DNA from: an uncultured Bdellovibrionales bacterium
GTDB taxonomy: Bacteria > Bdellovibrionota > Bdellovibrionia > Bdellovibrionales > JAMPXM01
Assembly: GCA_937927435.1 (NCBI GenBank)
Contig: CALBDW010000092.1
Span: 1 to 64,000, forward strand
Length of the DNA stretch: 64,000 bases
Direction of reading: 5' to 3'
Of this stretch, positions 43,533 through 51,513 are shown piece after piece (the stretch's first letter is position 1; each line of letters starts with the position of its first letter). Position numbers and translations under genes: made by a program. Below the pieces are notes generated by a model. That model searched no databases. It saw only the letters and a list, made by a program, of their open reading frames with translations, and was not told the origin of the DNA.

Positions 43533-44189
43533 GGAAGCAGTCGGGGGCATACATATAGCTGTGATAAGCCTTCCAAAACGAATCCGCGCACGGCCCCATT
43601 ATCGATCCCGTATCATCGTGACATAAATCGTGATCGAAGCATTCTTGGGTATACTGGTTCTTGCGCCATTGCATGAATTGATAACACCCGACTCCGCAAC
43701 GGCCTCGGCAGCGCGTGGGCGGATCGCCGACGATTGATGATGAAATGACCGGCTGTCCGTCCACGAAATAAGTTCCGGTGTGGTGTTGGCCGATCAACTG
43801 ACAGATCATCGTGTATTTATTGTTTCGGTCGCGGAGCAGAGTTTTCTCGGTCACTTCATCGAACTCGGGAACGGCTTCGTTAGGCTCGACGAAGTTCGCA
43901 ATGAAATCGAGAAGGATAAATGTCCGTGGATCGAGCGAATCGTTTCCGGAGTTTGAGAGGGTGTCGCGAACAACGTTTTGATCATCTTCACTAAGGAATG
44001 GCGGTTAAGTGTCATCGTCACGACGTCGAAGCGTTCTGAGTGAACGCAAATTTCCGCAGTTAAAGATTTTGAGCGCCAATCTGCTCGGCAATTCTTCTCG
44101 CTGAAAAGGGGGCTGTAATCGAGGGCGACTGAGAATCGTGGGAAAAAGAAAAGAGCCAGGATGAAGGCGAATGTCTGCATGGTAGACAT
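43516..44189 (-). pseudogene. secreted phospholipase A2-like gene with a frameshift
   Basis: Two overlapping frames make one exported protein. The first (from ATG 44189) gives a signal peptide, MQTFAFILALFFFPRFSVA, then LDYSPLFSEKNCRADW to VVTMTLNRH. Near 44005 the sensible sequence moves to another frame: PFLSEDDQNVVRDTLSN, then FILLDFIANFVEP, and on to CRGRCGVGCYQF and YTQECFDHDLCHD. The CxDHDxCH motif with its Cys-rich setting resembles the catalytic CxxHDxC of phospholipase A2. The joined protein would have about 220 residues. The cause could be a real mutation or a read error in the CATTCC region. The last residues come from the repeat at 43509. Confidence 0.65.
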
Positions 44190-44236
44190 GGTCCCACTAT
44201 TAGATGGGTTTGCTTTTAACCGTCAACGGCACCGCA

Positions 44237-44333
44237 AACTGGGCTCACTCTAATGGTGAAAGATTAAAAGGAGCTGAATAGATAGGCATTCCGAAGCCAA
44301 TTTTTGTCATCCCCACAATAGTGAGCCAGTTTA
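44237..44333. repeat. 97-bp MITE-like element in a 305-bp gene-free stretch
   Basis: The left end AACTGGGCTCAC-TCTA-ATGGTGAA (44237-44260) and the right end, on the other strand AACTGGCTCAC-TATT-GTGGGGATG (44308-44333), flank about 47 bp with no gene. It lies between two divergent genes, unlike most copies, which follow stop codons. The stretch 44190-44494 holds this element and, at 44334-44494, an AT-rich piece with the TTGCAT / TTAAT sequence near 44465 as a possible promoter for the lipoprotein gene; nothing more is seen. Confidence 0.7.
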
Positions 44334-44494
44334 AGGCGCTAACTAAGCTGAGCGGCGCATAAAAAGTGACGAAAATTCGCCGTTTTCAACTGATTTGGAT
44401 TGTAGAGACCACAGAGAGCGGCATATAGCTGGGCAAACAGCCAAAATGCACAAGATAGGTACGTTGCATTAATTTTGCAGTCGCTCCAATAGGT

Positions 44495-47119
44495 ATGCGT
44501 GTTGTGCGCCAAATTCGAGCAAGTGTGGCGAAATTTTTCCAGTATTCCCAGTACCGGAAGCTTTTCGGTTTCTTAGGTGCTGGCGTAGTGGCTTCCGGTT
44601 TACTGGCGGCGTGCGGCTCGTTCTTTGACGACCGTTCTCAACCTAAAGTCGCCCGGCTGGATGAAACTTCCCTTTCGTGCATGAAAGAGGTGCCGAATTC
44701 CATCGAGAATTGGACCCAGGGGCACGTCACGGATGATATCGGCGCGTCGATCGATTGTTTAACGGCAGCATTCGACAAGTTTCTTACGCGTGTCCGTGGT
44801 GAAGGAGAAGAGGGGTGGCACGCGGAAGAGATCGCTCAGTTCATTTCCGGCGAGTTTGATCTCGCTCCCGAGGAGCTTCAGGAAAAAGTAAATGCCGCTT
44901 TGACGTTGAAGCAGGTCCTGTTTGGTGGACGTGAGACGACGTTGAAGCGCGCCGAGGTGGTTTACTTGCGCGAGCTGCTGCGCAAGTTGAAGCCGTGGCT
45001 TGCGGAATTGGCGCCGCTGATGCCCGTCATCACTTTGAAAGCTGAGTACGGGACCATTGTGGAAGCCGAAGAAGCGGCTCGTCTCCTCAACATTGTAGCG
45101 AATGAGCTCGCGGCGCAAATCAAACTTAGTCGCTCGTTCATCGGCGTGAGCTTGGTCGAAAAAGCCCCGGCTGAGTATTCGTTTGAAAAGATCGCCGATG
45201 CGTTGGCTGTTTTCGGGGTCGATCGTGACATTCTCGATTCCTGGCTGCCTCTTGCCAAGAGCGCCAAGGTTATCCTTGCTGGAGGAGAGCCTGATCGTAT
45301 TGAGCGTTCGCGCTTGCCTCGGTTGGTTTTGGCGGGCGGCGAAGTTTGGGGAATCTTTCTCCGTGCCCGCTACGGTTTAATCGAGAGCGATGACCTGTTC
45401 GGCCGGGATCTCGAGGCGCTGGCGGCGGCGGTATACGACGGGCTCGAGGAGCTTGGGCGCTCCATTCAAGCCCAATCCCCAGAGCCGATCATTCGTGTTG
45501 AGAAATTGGAAGCACTCATTGAGGCTCTTGGTGACAAAGGTCTCATTCCGCTTGGCTTGAAAGCTTCGACGGTTAAGGGGCTATTACCGGCTGTTTTGAC
45601 CAAGTTCCTCCATGGGAATTGGAACCCAGACCGCGAGCTTAAGAAGCAGGGATTTGATTTTGATCACTTGAATAAGCTCCGCCTCGCTTTCGACGACTGG
45701 CTTGAAGGACAGCGGTCCCTCAACCGGGTTTATGAAAACCGGCCGGATGCGACCTCGGGATTCGACGCTTTTTCTCGGGCATGGCACGAGGAAACCGCCG
45801 ATCCGGCCGTCGCGAATCGCCGTTTCCGCATCGAGCTGAGTGAGCTTCTTTCGAACGCGTATGCGTTCACTACCGATGAGGAATTGCGTCCGTTTATCTT
45901 CAAGAATTCAATCTACGCGGGGGTCAAGAAGAGCGACCTGGACCGATTGAATATCGCGCGCGCGATCGGGGGATTGATCATTTACGGTTATCCTTACGAC
46001 AGTGGGGCGGCGAGAAGCGCAGCAGGTCTTACGGAGCGTGAGGTCGTCGAATTCGTTCTCGATATCCGCCAACTCGGTATCGACCTCGGCATCACAGACG
46101 TCCGCAGCATGAAGGCCGGGCCTCGTACCTATATGGAAGCGAGCCTCTTCACGTCGCTCGCGAAAGGGCAGGACAAAGTCGGGTTACATCAAGCGGTGGA
46201 GTGGTTCGCGATCGCGTATGGATCTCAGCAGGCGTCGACCCGCTATTATCAGTCTCTACTGGGCGAATGCGGTACCGGTCAATATGACAGCCTCGGTCGC
46301 GAAAAACTTGTTCCGTCTTGCTTCCGAAAGGCGTTCGTTCGTGACTTTGATCGAATCTTCGCGAATCTTCCGGATTTTCTCGCTTGGGTTCATTCGACGG
46401 GCGATAGGCAGATGCCCGAAAAACTGCTGGAGCAGATCGAGCTCGCGACGCGTTCAGATGGGATATCGGAAAGACCTCTTGAGCCCGCTGATGCGCTTTC
46501 GATGTTCCCTGTTGTTCACTACGCGGAAAATCTTGTGCGGGTGCATGACCGCGATGGCAACGGCATTCTCGATGAGAAAGAGGTGAACGATTACTTCCCG
46601 ATTATCGCGCCGTTTATCCGTCTCATGGCGAACGGTAAAGCCGAGAGCGTGAGTACGCAGAAGCAGATTTATCAGTACATACTCAATCATGGGGAACCGC
46701 CGGATCCCTCGTCGTGGTGGACCTTCATTCAGATCGGCTGGGATAAGATCAAGAACCAATTCCAGAAAAAAGAGGCTACCCGATACGACATTCTACGGAT
46801 TATCGCAGGTTTGAACTCGTACGGCCGTCGTGTCCGTTACCAAAATATCCGCCAATATTTCGACGCGAATATTCTGACCCTGGAAAAATCAATGGCGGCA
46901 GGCAAAAGAGATGTCGCAGAGAAATTGACCGATCTTTTCCAATGCTTGCCGGAAGCGGTCAACGACTTCGCGGACTTAATGAAACGGAATGTCCGTTACA
47001 TTATGGCGCGGCAGAAATTGGGCCATGCCAACTACATCACGGCCGACATGTTCACAAAGAGGATTCAAACTCTGCTGGCGAACGATCCGAGGTTCGCGGC
47101 TCGTTGCTTACCTTTCTAA
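44495..47119 (+). CDS. large predicted lipoprotein with EF-hand loop
   Basis: An 874-residue exported protein, mostly helical, with no recognised enzyme domain. The signal ends in a lipobox LLAAC (Cys near residue 40). After long helical regions (for example IVEAEEAARLLNIVANELAA), one canonical EF-hand loop DRDGNGILDEKE occurs near residue 690 with the 1-3-5-7-9-12 ligands Asp, Asp, Asn, Ile-backbone, Asp and Glu, so it may bind calcium. Few cysteines are present beyond CGTGQYDSLGREKLVPSC. ATG 44495 has no strong ribosome site. It is followed by a 10-bp hairpin and a repeat end. A role in surface or prey interaction would be speculation. Confidence 0.75.
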   Translation: MRVVRQIRASVAKFFQYSQYRKLFGFLGAGVVASGLLAACGSFFDDRSQPKVARLDETSLSCMKEVPNSIENWTQGHVTDDIGASIDCLTAAFDKFLTRVRGEGEEGWHAEEIAQFISGEFDLAPEELQEKVNAALTLKQVLFGGRETTLKRAEVVYLRELLRKLKPWLAELAPLMPVITLKAEYGTIVEAEEAARLLNIVANELAAQIKLSRSFIGVSLVEKAPAEYSFEKIADALAVFGVDRDILDSWLPLAKSAKVILAGGEPDRIERSRLPRLVLAGGEVWGIFLRARYGLIESDDLFGRDLEALAAAVYDGLEELGRSIQAQSPEPIIRVEKLEALIEALGDKGLIPLGLKASTVKGLLPAVLTKFLHGNWNPDRELKKQGFDFDHLNKLRLAFDDWLEGQRSLNRVYENRPDATSGFDAFSRAWHEETADPAVANRRFRIELSELLSNAYAFTTDEELRPFIFKNSIYAGVKKSDLDRLNIARAIGGLIIYGYPYDSGAARSAAGLTEREVVEFVLDIRQLGIDLGITDVRSMKAGPRTYMEASLFTSLAKGQDKVGLHQAVEWFAIAYGSQQASTRYYQSLLGECGTGQYDSLGREKLVPSCFRKAFVRDFDRIFANLPDFLAWVHSTGDRQMPEKLLEQIELATRSDGISERPLEPADALSMFPVVHYAENLVRVHDRDGNGILDEKEVNDYFPIIAPFIRLMANGKAESVSTQKQIYQYILNHGEPPDPSSWWTFIQIGWDKIKNQFQKKEATRYDILRIIAGLNSYGRRVRYQNIRQYFDANILTLEKSMAAGKRDVAEKLTDLFQCLPEAVNDFADLMKRNVRYIMARQKLGHANYITADMFTKRIQTLLANDPRFAARCLPF

Positions 47120-47141
47120 AACGGGCTCATGAGATTGAGGA

Positions 47142-47168
47142 GGGCTGAAACCGCAGCCGTTTCAGCCC
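47142..47168 (+). terminator. hairpin after the EF-hand lipoprotein gene
   Basis: GGGCTGAAAC (47142-47151) and GTTTCAGCCC (47159-47168) form a perfect ten-bp stem with a seven-base loop. No T-run follows on either side, so termination may depend on the adjacent sequence. Confidence 0.55.
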
Positions 47169-47177
47169 ATCCGCGCC

Positions 47178-47200
47178 ATCACCACGGAAGTGAGCCAGTT
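47178..47200 (-). repeat. solo end of the dispersed repeat
   Basis: The reverse strand reads AACTGGCTCAC-TTCC-GTGGTGAT. Its AACTGG end is 8 bp beyond the stop codon (47209-47211) of the membrane-protein gene on the same strand. It matches the left end at 31093 closely. No partner was found nearby. Confidence 0.7.
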
Positions 47201-47208
47201 CGTACGGG

Positions 47209-48051
47209 TTAAACGGGGCGTTCCGTCAGGCCCAGGGCCATGCGCTCATACTCTTCAAGCGGCTTCCGCACGTTCGCCATCGAGCCGAGGGCTCCTCCCG
47301 ACACGGCGGCCGCTCCTCCGATGAGCAGGGTGAGGAAGATCGTCCAGCCGGCGGCTTGCAGGCCTTTGGCGGCGGCTTCACGGGCTTGCACGAGGGCTTG
47401 GTCGACGCGTTCTCTGAGGGTGGCGATCCGGCGATCCGCTTCCGCACGTGAAATGCCAGCTTGGTAAGCGAGATAAGTTTTGGCGTTTTCAACGTCTCCG
47501 CGGATCAACCGCGAAGCCAAACCGGTTGTCACCGTTTGCGGATCGGACTTGAGTTTCAGGTCGCCGATGGCTCCCTCAATCGCCGCGTTGACGGCTGGAA
47601 TTTCAACAGCTCGTTGCGCTCCGGTCGCGGCCACTTGACCGACGCCTCGTGCGGTCGCGAACACGGTATGTCCGAGCCACCCGACGGCTGTCGCCATTTG
47701 ATAGAAGAGTATCCCGAAAAAGAGGGACGCGATCACGAGCCCTTGCGCGGAGCCGATGCGGCCCGTGTGCGTTTTCGAGATTCGGGCTGCGAAATACGAG
47801 CCGGCGAAAAGAGCGATGAGGCTTGAGCACAAAAGCCAGAGTCCCGTGAAGACGGTCGCTCCTTGCGCGCTAGCGCCGTCGGCAAGACCGATTCCGCCGA
47901 AGGCTAGGCCGAGTGAAAGCATCAGAGCGAAGGTGAGGAGCGCAACCAGAAGGCCAGCGACGATCGATCGCCAACTGACCAAAGGATGATACCGGGTCAA
48001 CTCCGTTTCTATCGGCGTTGAATGTGTGAGAGTTTGGTTCTTCGTTGCCAT
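47209..48051 (-). CDS. multi-pass membrane protein of unknown function
   Basis: A 280-residue inner-membrane protein. Predicted helices lie at about 28-50 (IVAGLLVALLTFALMLSLG), 65-90, 103-125 and 235-255 (GWTIFLTLLIGGAAAVSGG), with a soluble middle part (about 140-232) that is helical and includes RVDQALVQAREAAAKGLQAA. GGALGSMANVRKP near the end is a small Gly-rich turn. Similar proteins are annotated as hypothetical or YrzE-like. The start has AAGGA upstream. It follows the barrel protein gene by 17 bp on the same strand, suggesting one unit. Confidence 0.7.
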   Translation of the reverse strand: MATKNQTLTHSTPIETELTRYHPLVSWRSIVAGLLVALLTFALMLSLGLAFGGIGLADGASAQGATVFTGLWLLCSSLIALFAGSYFAARISKTHTGRIGSAQGLVIASLFFGILFYQMATAVGWLGHTVFATARGVGQVAATGAQRAVEIPAVNAAIEGAIGDLKLKSDPQTVTTGLASRLIRGDVENAKTYLAYQAGISRAEADRRIATLRERVDQALVQAREAAAKGLQAAGWTIFLTLLIGGAAAVSGGALGSMANVRKPLEEYERMALGLTERPV

Positions 48052-48068
48052 GGTTGTCCTTCCTTAAC

Positions 48069-49028
48069 TTAGAAGTTCACAGCTGCTCTGAGCCCCAGGA
48101 CGGCGGGATATTTGTCCTCAAGTTTCGCGGTCAGCACGGTGTAGTGGAGGTTGACATCCATATTGAGTTGCTGTGTCGCGAACTTATATCCTCCGCCGAG
48201 CCCGAAAGCCGGCGCGTCTTGGGTAGCTTCATTCTTGTTTCGCGTGAGCGCATAGCCGACGTCGCCCATGATGTACGGGCGGCCACCGCCCATAGTAGAT
48301 GCGCCCATCGGATACAGTTCAGCACCGAGGCCAAAGTTGATGAATCGGTGGGCGTCGGATCCGGCAGAAAGGTTGAAGTCAGCAAACGCCTTCGCCGAGA
48401 TCAGATCTCCGAACGGCATGAGGTAAGCCGCATTGATGTTGTAGAGCATTTGGTCCGATTCCATTCCCGTGCTAAAGGCCGGGCCGGCGCCGATTTGGAA
48501 AGCTCCCCTGCGGTCGGGGCGAGCGAAGAGAGGGCTCGGCGCACGAACATCGCCGACTCCCATCGGAGACTTTGCCTCATCGAGCGATTGGGGCGCGCCT
48601 GAAACCGTGCCTCGTTTGTAATGTTTTTTGGCGGGTGCGTCCGTCGTTGTTCCGCTGACAGTGCCTTCATCGAGCACGTTGCTTGTAGCGGACCGGACAT
48701 GGCTCTGGTTCAGCCGGGCCTGTGGGAGCGGTTCGATGCTCGAAGAGACGATTTTGTTTTCGATTACTTTATCGATTCGCAGGGCGAGGGCGTCGTCCCG
48801 CATGGTGATCGATGGCTCCAATATGATGTCGGCCAAATCTTCGGAGGCGACCAAGCGGTGTTCGGGCATCTCCGCAACGGCTTTTTCGACCATTTGAGTG
48901 ATCTCTTCGATCTGGTCTCGGGTGAGTCCGACACCTCGGGTTTCGCGAACGAAAATGTCAGCCGCGAGAGCGGTCGCTCCAACGAAGAACAATGCCGTAA
49001 CGGCAGCAAGGCGAATGATCGGTTTCAT
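48069..49028 (-). CDS. outer-membrane beta-barrel-like protein
   Basis: A 319-residue exported protein with signal peptide (residues 1-22, ending in ATALA). Residues 25-95 form a soluble domain with FVRETRGVGLTRDQIEEITQ and VEKAVAEMPEHRLV, similar to the small periplasmic domains found before barrels in secretion-related proteins. Residues 155-319 have alternating amphipathic strands and Gly/aromatic turns (GGGYKFATQQLNMDVNL) ending in AAVNF, whose terminal Phe is typical of barrel proteins. It may be an OmpA-like or porin-type barrel. It precedes a membrane-protein gene by 17 bp. Confidence 0.72.
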   Translation of the reverse strand: MKPIIRLAAVTALFFVGATALAADIFVRETRGVGLTRDQIEEITQMVEKAVAEMPEHRLVASEDLADIILEPSITMRDDALALRIDKVIENKIVSSSIEPLPQARLNQSHVRSATSNVLDEGTVSGTTTDAPAKKHYKRGTVSGAPQSLDEAKSPMGVGDVRAPSPLFARPDRRGAFQIGAGPAFSTGMESDQMLYNINAAYLMPFGDLISAKAFADFNLSAGSDAHRFINFGLGAELYPMGASTMGGGRPYIMGDVGYALTRNKNEATQDAPAFGLGGGYKFATQQLNMDVNLHYTVLTAKLEDKYPAVLGLRAAVNF

Positions 49029-49198
49029 GGGGGAATCCTCCTATTGACCCAGCATCCGGGCAGGACCGGAAAAACTCCAGCCAATAGGGAGGTTTGTCGT
49101 TAGCTAAACGACGGCGCCTATCTCTGTCAGGATTTCGACTTCCGGGCGCAACAAGTGATTATTCGTGCCTCTTGCGAAAAGCGGGCACCGTGCTTTCG

Positions 49199-49801
49199 TT
49201 AGGACATTTGGCCGTCGGAGAGGTTCCGGCCCGGCCCGCTTAACGGAAAGGTCTTGATGACTTCGTAGACCGGGTGAGGGCCTCGCTGAATGCTTTCATA
49301 AAGCGCGATGGATTCGATGCGAAGGTCGTCAAATGTCGTGCGTACGTAAGGTGAAAGGAGATCGTCGACCGCACGCGCTTTTCTCAGGCGTCCGAGGGTC
49401 AGGTGTGGAACGAATTCGCGGTCTTCTTGCGGGAAACCTGATTGAACAAGAGCTTCGCGTAAAGCCCATTGTAATTCGCTCAAAGCGCGGCTGTTGCGTA
49501 TTCCGGCCCACAGCACGCGCGCGTGGCGCGTGTCGGGGAATGCTCCGAATCCGCGGATCGAAGTCGAGAAAGCGGCGTGCTTTTGTCCCACTGATTCGAT
49601 CAGGCGTTCCAGATCGGGGATCCGTTCAGGGGGAGTCGCGCCCAGAAAATTGAGGGTAACATGAAGATTTTCTTTCGGGACCCAATTCACTTCCATGCGT
49701 CTTTGTTGGGCCCCGATTCGAGTGCGTTTGATCGCCGCTTCGAGTTCGGTGCCGATTTCGACGGAGAAGGCGATAAAGAGGCGGCGAGTTCGTGTATCCA
49801 T
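49199..49801 (-). CDS. thpR: RNA 2',3'-cyclic phosphodiesterase
   Basis: 2H-superfamily enzyme that opens 2',3'-cyclic phosphates on RNA ends. The two active-site motifs are NLHVTLNFLG (HxTLxFLG, residues 46-55) and FVPHLTLGRLRKA (HxTxG near residue 131). The 200-residue length is standard. A ligase-like role reported for old LigT names refers to the reverse reaction in vitro. The gene stands alone on this strand, before the small basic protein gene on the other. Confidence 0.93.
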   Translation of the reverse strand: MDTRTRRLFIAFSVEIGTELEAAIKRTRIGAQQRRMEVNWVPKENLHVTLNFLGATPPERIPDLERLIESVGQKHAAFSTSIRGFGAFPDTRHARVLWAGIRNSRALSELQWALREALVQSGFPQEDREFVPHLTLGRLRKARAVDDLLSPYVRTTFDDLRIESIALYESIQRGPHPVYEVIKTFPLSGPGRNLSDGQMS

Positions 49802-49929
49802 GATTTCATGCTAGTAGGCGACGGCGCTGTAGGCAACGCTCAGCCGGCGGCAGGGAAGAGAGTGAGAAATCGCTTCGCAGTTCCGATCGTTTCAGCTACT
49901 TTTAATTTACGGAAACAAAAGGAGTAGAC

Positions 49930-50046
49930 ATGGCTCGCAAAAAGAAAGTGTCTCGTAAGCGCAATCCGGCCGTCCGCCATCATAAGAAGCGCATTCTCAA
50001 AAAGAAGAAGCTCATTAAAGGGCACAACCGGCGCGCGAAGAAGTGA
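49930..50046 (+). CDS. 38-residue highly basic protein
   Basis: A short gene with a near-perfect ribosome site AAAGGAG five bases before ATG 49930, ending at TGA 50044-50046. Of 38 residues, 20 are Lys or Arg and three are His: MARKKKVSRKRNPAVRHHKK, then RILKKKKLIKGHNRRAKK. The predicted charge is above +20. Such composition suits a nucleic-acid-binding or ribosome-associated protein, or a histone-like DNA-packing peptide. I do not recognise the family; its size lies below the usual limit of gene finders. A 14-bp inverted repeat follows 24 bp later. Confidence 0.7.
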   Translation: MARKKKVSRKRNPAVRHHKKRILKKKKLIKGHNRRAKK

Positions 50047-50069
50047 GCTGAGTGCCTCCCATCCAATCA

Positions 50070-50124
50070 CGCCGGGACCGGTCTCTCAGGAAAAGTTGAA
50101 CGCTTTTAGGGACCGGTTCCGGCG
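50070..50124 (+). terminator. long inverted repeat after the basic-protein gene
   Basis: CGCCGGGACCGGTC (50070-50083) pairs with GACCGGTTCCGGCG (50111-50124), a 14-bp stem with one mismatch. The loop contains AAAAG and CTTTT, which can extend it. No T-run follows. It may end the basic-protein transcript or be a structured leader of the downstream operon. Confidence 0.45.
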
Positions 50125-50355
50125 CGAATGACAATTTCCGTCAGCGGCCCCTTCCTCCCAACTGCCCAAATTCGTCCTCGCTTTTGAAGTTTGTTTCCCT
50201 TTCGCGGCGCCTGAACCGCCCCAGCTCGAATTCTTTCGTATCTGAGAATAGGCACGGAGGTTGCCACAGAACCTCGCGGAATTTCCTTATGCGAAATTGA
50301 TGGCGGGTAGCGGATCTAACGGTTGAACATCCGCCCGCCGGGGAAGGGAAGAGAT
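50125..50355 (+). other. leader region before the motor-like operon
   Basis: This 231-bp stretch has no gene. TTGAAG at 50184-50189 resembles a -35 box, but no good -10 follows at 17 bp. The promoter of the operon must lie here or before; it was not identified. GGGAAGAG just before ATG 50356 serves as ribosome site. Confidence 0.35.
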
Positions 50356-51012
50356 ATGTCGAGTGTGATTGTAACGGCGTTTCGTGAAGGCGGCATCTGG
50401 ATGGGTTTCATCTTAGTCGCCCAATTGGCATCGATCGCGATCATCGTGGAGCGGGTTTACGCTCTCTATATCGCGCGTAAGCCCGACCAAAGAAAACTGG
50501 TCGAGCTCTTCGAGCGTGACATCAAGAGCGGGGATCTCGACCGCGTGATCGCTCAGGCCCGCAATATGGGGGCGGCTCCGATTGCGGCGGTCGCGGCGGC
50601 TGGCGCTCAGGCCGCGAAAGACATGGGTGGAAAAGAAGAAATCCAGCTCAAGATCGATGAGATTCTCCTTGAAGAGCAGTCGCGCCTTGAAAAGCGCACG
50701 GGCTTTCTCGCGATGCTCGGTAACGTCGGAACCCTGTTGGGGCTTTTGGGAACGATCGTTGGTCTGATCCGCGCGTTCGCGTCGGTCGGTGCGGCGAGCC
50801 CGATCGAGAAAGCGGCGCTTCTCTCGCAAGGTGTTTCCGAGGCGATGTACGCGACGGCTTATGGTCTTATCACGGCCCTGCCGGCGTTGATCATGTACTC
50901 GGTTCTGCAAAACCGTTCGAACCAGCTTTCGGAAGACCTCTCAAAAGCGGCGCTCAAGATCTACATCTGGTTGGGATTCAACTACGAATCCGTGCCGGCT
51001 GCTAAGAAGTAA
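50356..51012 (+). CDS. TolQ/ExbB/MotA-family proton-channel protein (AglR-like)
   Basis: Stator-like proton channel subunit of 218 residues. Three membrane helices are seen at about 12-36 (GGIWMGFILVAQLASIAIIV), 117-142 and 166-190, the family topology. The second helix carries the signature NVGTLLGLLGTIVGLIRAF, and the third has ATAYGLITALPALI with the polar Thr expected in the channel. ATG 50356 follows GGGAAGAG. Two TolR/ExbD-like genes come next, so the trio matches AglR-AglQ-AglS of Myxococcus gliding motors as well as TolQ/ExbB. It opens a ten-gene run with 4-bp overlaps. Confidence 0.92.
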   Translation: MSSVIVTAFREGGIWMGFILVAQLASIAIIVERVYALYIARKPDQRKLVELFERDIKSGDLDRVIAQARNMGAAPIAAVAAAGAQAAKDMGGKEEIQLKIDEILLEEQSRLEKRTGFLAMLGNVGTLLGLLGTIVGLIRAFASVGAASPIEKAALLSQGVSEAMYATAYGLITALPALIMYSVLQNRSNQLSEDLSKAALKIYIWLGFNYESVPAAKK

Positions 51013-51023
51013 GGAGAGTTTTT

Positions 51024-51497
51024 ATGGCTGCAGTGGCTTCGGGATCCGGCGACGAAAAGAAGGAGCTGAACTTCGAGTTGGACCTTCTTCCGGTCATCTC
51101 GATGCTCTCGGTGTGCATCTGCTTTCTCCTCCTGACGGCTGTGTGGACGCATATCGGGGCACTCAATATCGAACAAGGTTTGGGACAAGAGTCCACGCGC
51201 TCCGACATTAAGGCCGCTTCGATTTGGATTTCGATCAAGCAAGGAGGCGAAGTGGTTCTGCAGATGATGGACGCGCCGGCCGTGCCCAAAAACTTGCGGG
51301 AGAAGCGGTTCTCGCTCCGCTCGCAAAACGGATGGCGCGCGCTTGAGAAGCACGCCGCCGAAGTCAAGAGGATCATGCCCGATTTAAAGACGGCATTGAT
51401 CATGCCGGACGCCTCGATCAACTACGGCGACGTTATCCGGCTGATGGACCGACTGAAGGCCTTGGAGATCGGCGAAATCGGAATCGCGCCACTCTGA
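51024..51497 (+). CDS. ExbD/TolR-like protein 1
   Basis: A 157-residue protein with one N-terminal membrane helix (about 20-43, LLPVISMLSVCICFLLLTAV) preceded by ELNFELDLLP, whose acidic residue is the conserved proton-binding Asp. A periplasmic TolR-like domain follows (residues 50-157, e.g. ALIMPDASINYGDVIRLMD). It would assemble with the ExbB/TolQ-like protein and the second ExbD copy. Start ATG 51024 follows AAGGAG 11 bp after the previous stop. Two different ExbD-like partners occur in Agl motors and some Tol systems. Confidence 0.9.
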   Translation: MAAVASGSGDEKKELNFELDLLPVISMLSVCICFLLLTAVWTHIGALNIEQGLGQESTRSDIKAASIWISIKQGGEVVLQMMDAPAVPKNLREKRFSLRSQNGWRALEKHAAEVKRIMPDLKTALIMPDASINYGDVIRLMDRLKALEIGEIGIAPL

Positions 51498-51513
51498 GGA
51501 AAGGTAAGTGAAG

